Origin: Flavobacterium sp. CFS9
GTDB taxonomy: Bacteria > Bacteroidota > Bacteroidia > Flavobacteriales > Flavobacteriaceae
Assembly: GCF_041154745.1 (NCBI RefSeq)
Contig: NZ_AP031573.1
Location: 1,364,001-1,428,000 of the forward strand
Direction of reading: 5' to 3'
DNA length: 64,000 nt
Every line of letters begins with the position of its first letter. Positions within the stretch are counted from its first letter, which is position 1. Made by a program: the position numbers and the translations under genes. Below, piece after piece: positions 62,399 to 64,000 of the stretch. The notes below the pieces were generated by a model. The model saw only the letters and a program-made list of their open reading frames with translations, did not search any database and was not told the origin of the DNA.

Positions 62399-63744
62399 TC
62401 TATATTGTAATGCTTTAATTTATTGTAAAGCGTTTTTCTGGTAATTTTAAGCAGTTTGGCTGCCTCCGATTTGTTGTTCTGCGCTCTGGACAACGCCTGA
62501 ATAATGGCTTCTCTTTCATTTTCAGATAACGAAAAATTATCGTTGGAACCTGTCGGTTTTTGTATCTGAAAAAACTCTGCCGGCAAAACGTCACTTTCTA
62601 TAAACTCACCTTTGGACAGCAATGTCGAACGTTTGACACAATTTTGCAGTTCACGTAAATTTCCCGGCCAGTTATAATTTTGAAAAATCGAAACCACTTC
62701 CGGCGAAAATCCAATGACTTCCTTGTTCAGCTGTTGATTTGCTTTTTCGAGGAAATAATCTGCAAAAACCATCAAATCTTCCTCCCGCTCTTTCAAAGAA
62801 GGCGACAGTATGGAAAACTCGTTGATTCTATGGTATAAATCTTCTCTAAAATCACCGTTTTTTACTGCCTCACGCAAATCTTCATTCGTAGCCGTAATAA
62901 TGCGTATATCGACGTTTATTTCTTTATTACTTCCAACAGGTTTAATTTTTCGTTCCTGAAGAGCTCTTAAAAGTTGGATTTGATTCTCATAAGAAAGATT
63001 CCCAATTTCGTCCAGAAAAAGAGTTCCGCCATTGGCCGCTTCAAAATAACCCATTTTGTCGCTAATCGCACCGGTGAAAGATCCTTTTAAATGTCCGAAG
63101 AATTCACTTGCTGCCAATTCTTTTGGAATAGCTCCGCAATCGACCGCAATAAAATTGTTGTTTTTCCTTAAACTTTGCTGATGGATACTTTTGGCAATAA
63201 TTTCTTTTCCGGTTCCACTCTCTCCAATAATCAAAACCGACATATCTGTCGGGCTTACCAATTGAATATGATCCAAAAGTTTTTTAGACGCTATAGAAAT
63301 TCCTTTTACAAATTCGTTGTCGGCAGTAGTTTGTTTTTTTGTGGTTTTCTTCTCCTTCACCACTACTTCTTCCGTCTCCTCTTCTGAAGCTTTTAAAGCA
63401 TTTGTGATGACCAGTAAAACTTCATCCGGATTGAAGGGTTTTGAAATGTAATCGGCGGCGCCATTTTTGATGGCTTTAACTGCAGTATTAACATCAGAGT
63501 AGCCCGTCATCAAAATTACCGGAACCTGGGGGTGTGCCGTTTTAATTTCAGCCATAAGTCCGATACCATCAGAATCAGGCAAACGGAGATCTGTTAAAAT
63601 CAAATCGAAAGATTCTTTTTTGATTGCGACTCTGGCTTCAGCAGCAGAGAAAGCAATAGTTACTTCGTATGTTTTTTTGATTAGAAATTTCTCTAATAAT
63701 TTGCAAAACGAAATATCATCTTCTATCAGTAATATCTTTGGCAT
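62395..63744 (-). CDS. Sigma-54-dependent response regulator (NtrC family)
   Basis: This 449-residue protein has a receiver domain (Asp52 in LTDLRLPDSDG), an AAA+ domain with Walker A GESGTGKE (174-181), the sigma-54 contact loop as GSFTGA (221-226, usual GAFTGA) and Walker B GGTLFLDE (239-246), and a Fis-type helix-turn-helix (about 410-449, ...KSEAAKLLKITRKTLYNKL). It activates sigma-54 promoters. It converges with the hybrid kinase; the stop codons overlap by four bases, so it may be the kinase's partner. Confidence 0.95.
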   Translation of the reverse strand: MPKILLIEDDISFCKLLEKFLIKKTYEVTIAFSAAEARVAIKKESFDLILTDLRLPDSDGIGLMAEIKTAHPQVPVILMTGYSDVNTAVKAIKNGAADYISKPFNPDEVLLVITNALKASEEETEEVVVKEKKTTKKQTTADNEFVKGISIASKKLLDHIQLVSPTDMSVLIIGESGTGKEIIAKSIHQQSLRKNNNFIAVDCGAIPKELAASEFFGHLKGSFTGAISDKMGYFEAANGGTLFLDEIGNLSYENQIQLLRALQERKIKPVGSNKEINVDIRIITATNEDLREAVKNGDFREDLYHRINEFSILSPSLKEREEDLMVFADYFLEKANQQLNKEVIGFSPEVVSIFQNYNWPGNLRELQNCVKRSTLLSKGEFIESDVLPAEFFQIQKPTGSNDNFSLSENEREAIIQALSRAQNNKSEAAKLLKITRKTLYNKLKHYNID

Positions 63745-63808
63745 TTGTTTCTGAGGACTTTTTTGCTAAAATAATACTAATAAAATTGTCTTTTCACAAA
63801 ATTATGTA

Positions 63809-63842
63809 AAAAAAAGAGATTGCTTATCGCAATCTCTTTTTC
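63809..63842 (-). terminator. Terminator of the PepSY-like gene
   Basis: AAAGAGATTGC (63811-63821) pairs with GCAATCTCTTT (63827-63837); on the minus strand eight T follow. It separates the PepSY-like gene from the sigma-54 activator gene. Confidence 0.8.
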
Positions 63843-63872
63843 ACCAAAAACATAAATCTAAAATTCACCTAA

Positions 63873-64000
63873 TTATATCTTCAACCAGTTGCCATTGACA
63901 TCTGAAAAAACAGTAGCCTTTTGGTCCCCAACTGATATCTCAAGTTTGTAATCCTTTTTTTCGTTTACCCATGCTTTAACAAGTTTAGCCCCCGGATAAG
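63873..64000 (-). CDS. C-terminal end of a PepSY-like protein (5' partial)
   Basis: The minus-strand frame is open from the window edge to a TAA at 63875-63873, giving about 42 residues: YPGAKLVKAWVNEKKDYKLE, then ISVGDQKATVFSDVNGNWLKI. The PGAK...G...NGNWLKI pattern resembles the PepSY-like (DUF2874) fold of exported Bacteroidota proteins. The rest lies outside the window, so the identity is tentative. Confidence 0.55.
   Translation of the reverse strand, partial: YPGAKLVKAWVNEKKDYKLEISVGDQKATVFSDVNGNWLKI

Overview
The window looks like an ordinary chromosomal stretch of a Flavobacterium species (Bacteroidota). The evidence is low GC, the -7 promoter element TAnnTTTG upstream of many genes, weak or absent Shine-Dalgarno sequences, type IX secretion C-terminal sorting domains, and Bacteroidota-type families (DUF4271, DUF4296, DUF5686, YugP-type peptidase, DUF3098 beside ftsX). 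I see no prophage, IS transposase, CRISPR array, rRNA operon or replication origin. The accessory content lies in the intergenic DNA, which is full of small palindromic and tandem repeats, and in one tRNA-derived locus.

Layout. 1-2.3 kb: end of a secreted T9SS protein, a LuxE-like acyl transferase, and an XRE regulator with a uracil-DNA glycosylase-like protein. 2.4-9 kb: tyrS, a nucleotide-sugar-epimerase-like gene, the operon GT2/pyrC/DUF4296, and DUF4271 with hemD. 9-13 kb: an Lrp regulator, a zinc metallopeptidase, and the operon alpha/beta hydrolase / ECF sigma factor / membrane protein. 13-21 kb: leuS, carrying an in-frame palindromic repeat, then ftsX-DUF3098-uppP-truB and a secreted metallopeptidase-like protein. 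21-29.5 kb: a dioxygenase/thioredoxin pair, pyrH-frr, a DUF5686 outer-membrane protein and a CPA2 antiporter. 29.7-34 kb: a LytS/LytTR-type two-component pair, an SMR exporter and an RND/MMPL exporter. 34-46 kb: asnS, rpoN, tdk, an acidic repeat protein, rsmI, a HopJ-like protein, recJ and an MFS transporter. 45.7-49 kb: lpxH, queD, a small membrane protein, an enoyl-CoA hydratase-like gene, and a tRNA-Ala locus with two degenerate tRNA copies and a GIY-YIG endonuclease gene. 49-64 kb: a lipoprotein, an LpxR-like protein, mtgA, a 1632-residue T9SS protein, an FAD oxidoreductase, an S9 peptidase, and a hybrid histidine kinase convergent with a sigma-54 activator.

How the genes work together. 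Most are housekeeping: translation (tyrS, leuS, asnS, frr, truB, rsmI, tRNA-Ala), pyrimidine metabolism (pyrC, pyrH, tdk), haem (hemD), cell wall and division (ftsX, uppP, mtgA) and lipid A (lpxH, lpxR-like). rpoN encodes sigma-54, and the NtrC-type regulator at the right end is a potential client of it.

The most unusual structure is 48210-48732. A real tRNA-Ala(GGC) is flanked by two tRNA-derived sequences that share an abnormal anticodon arm, and the stop codon of a GIY-YIG endonuclease gene falls inside the D-arm of the downstream remnant. The second is a 72-bp palindromic repeat inside leuS that resembles an intergenic repeat at 35978-36040 and keeps the reading frame. Three short proteins (25, 58 and 58 residues) are also annotated. 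All calls come from reading the sequence; no database search was run.
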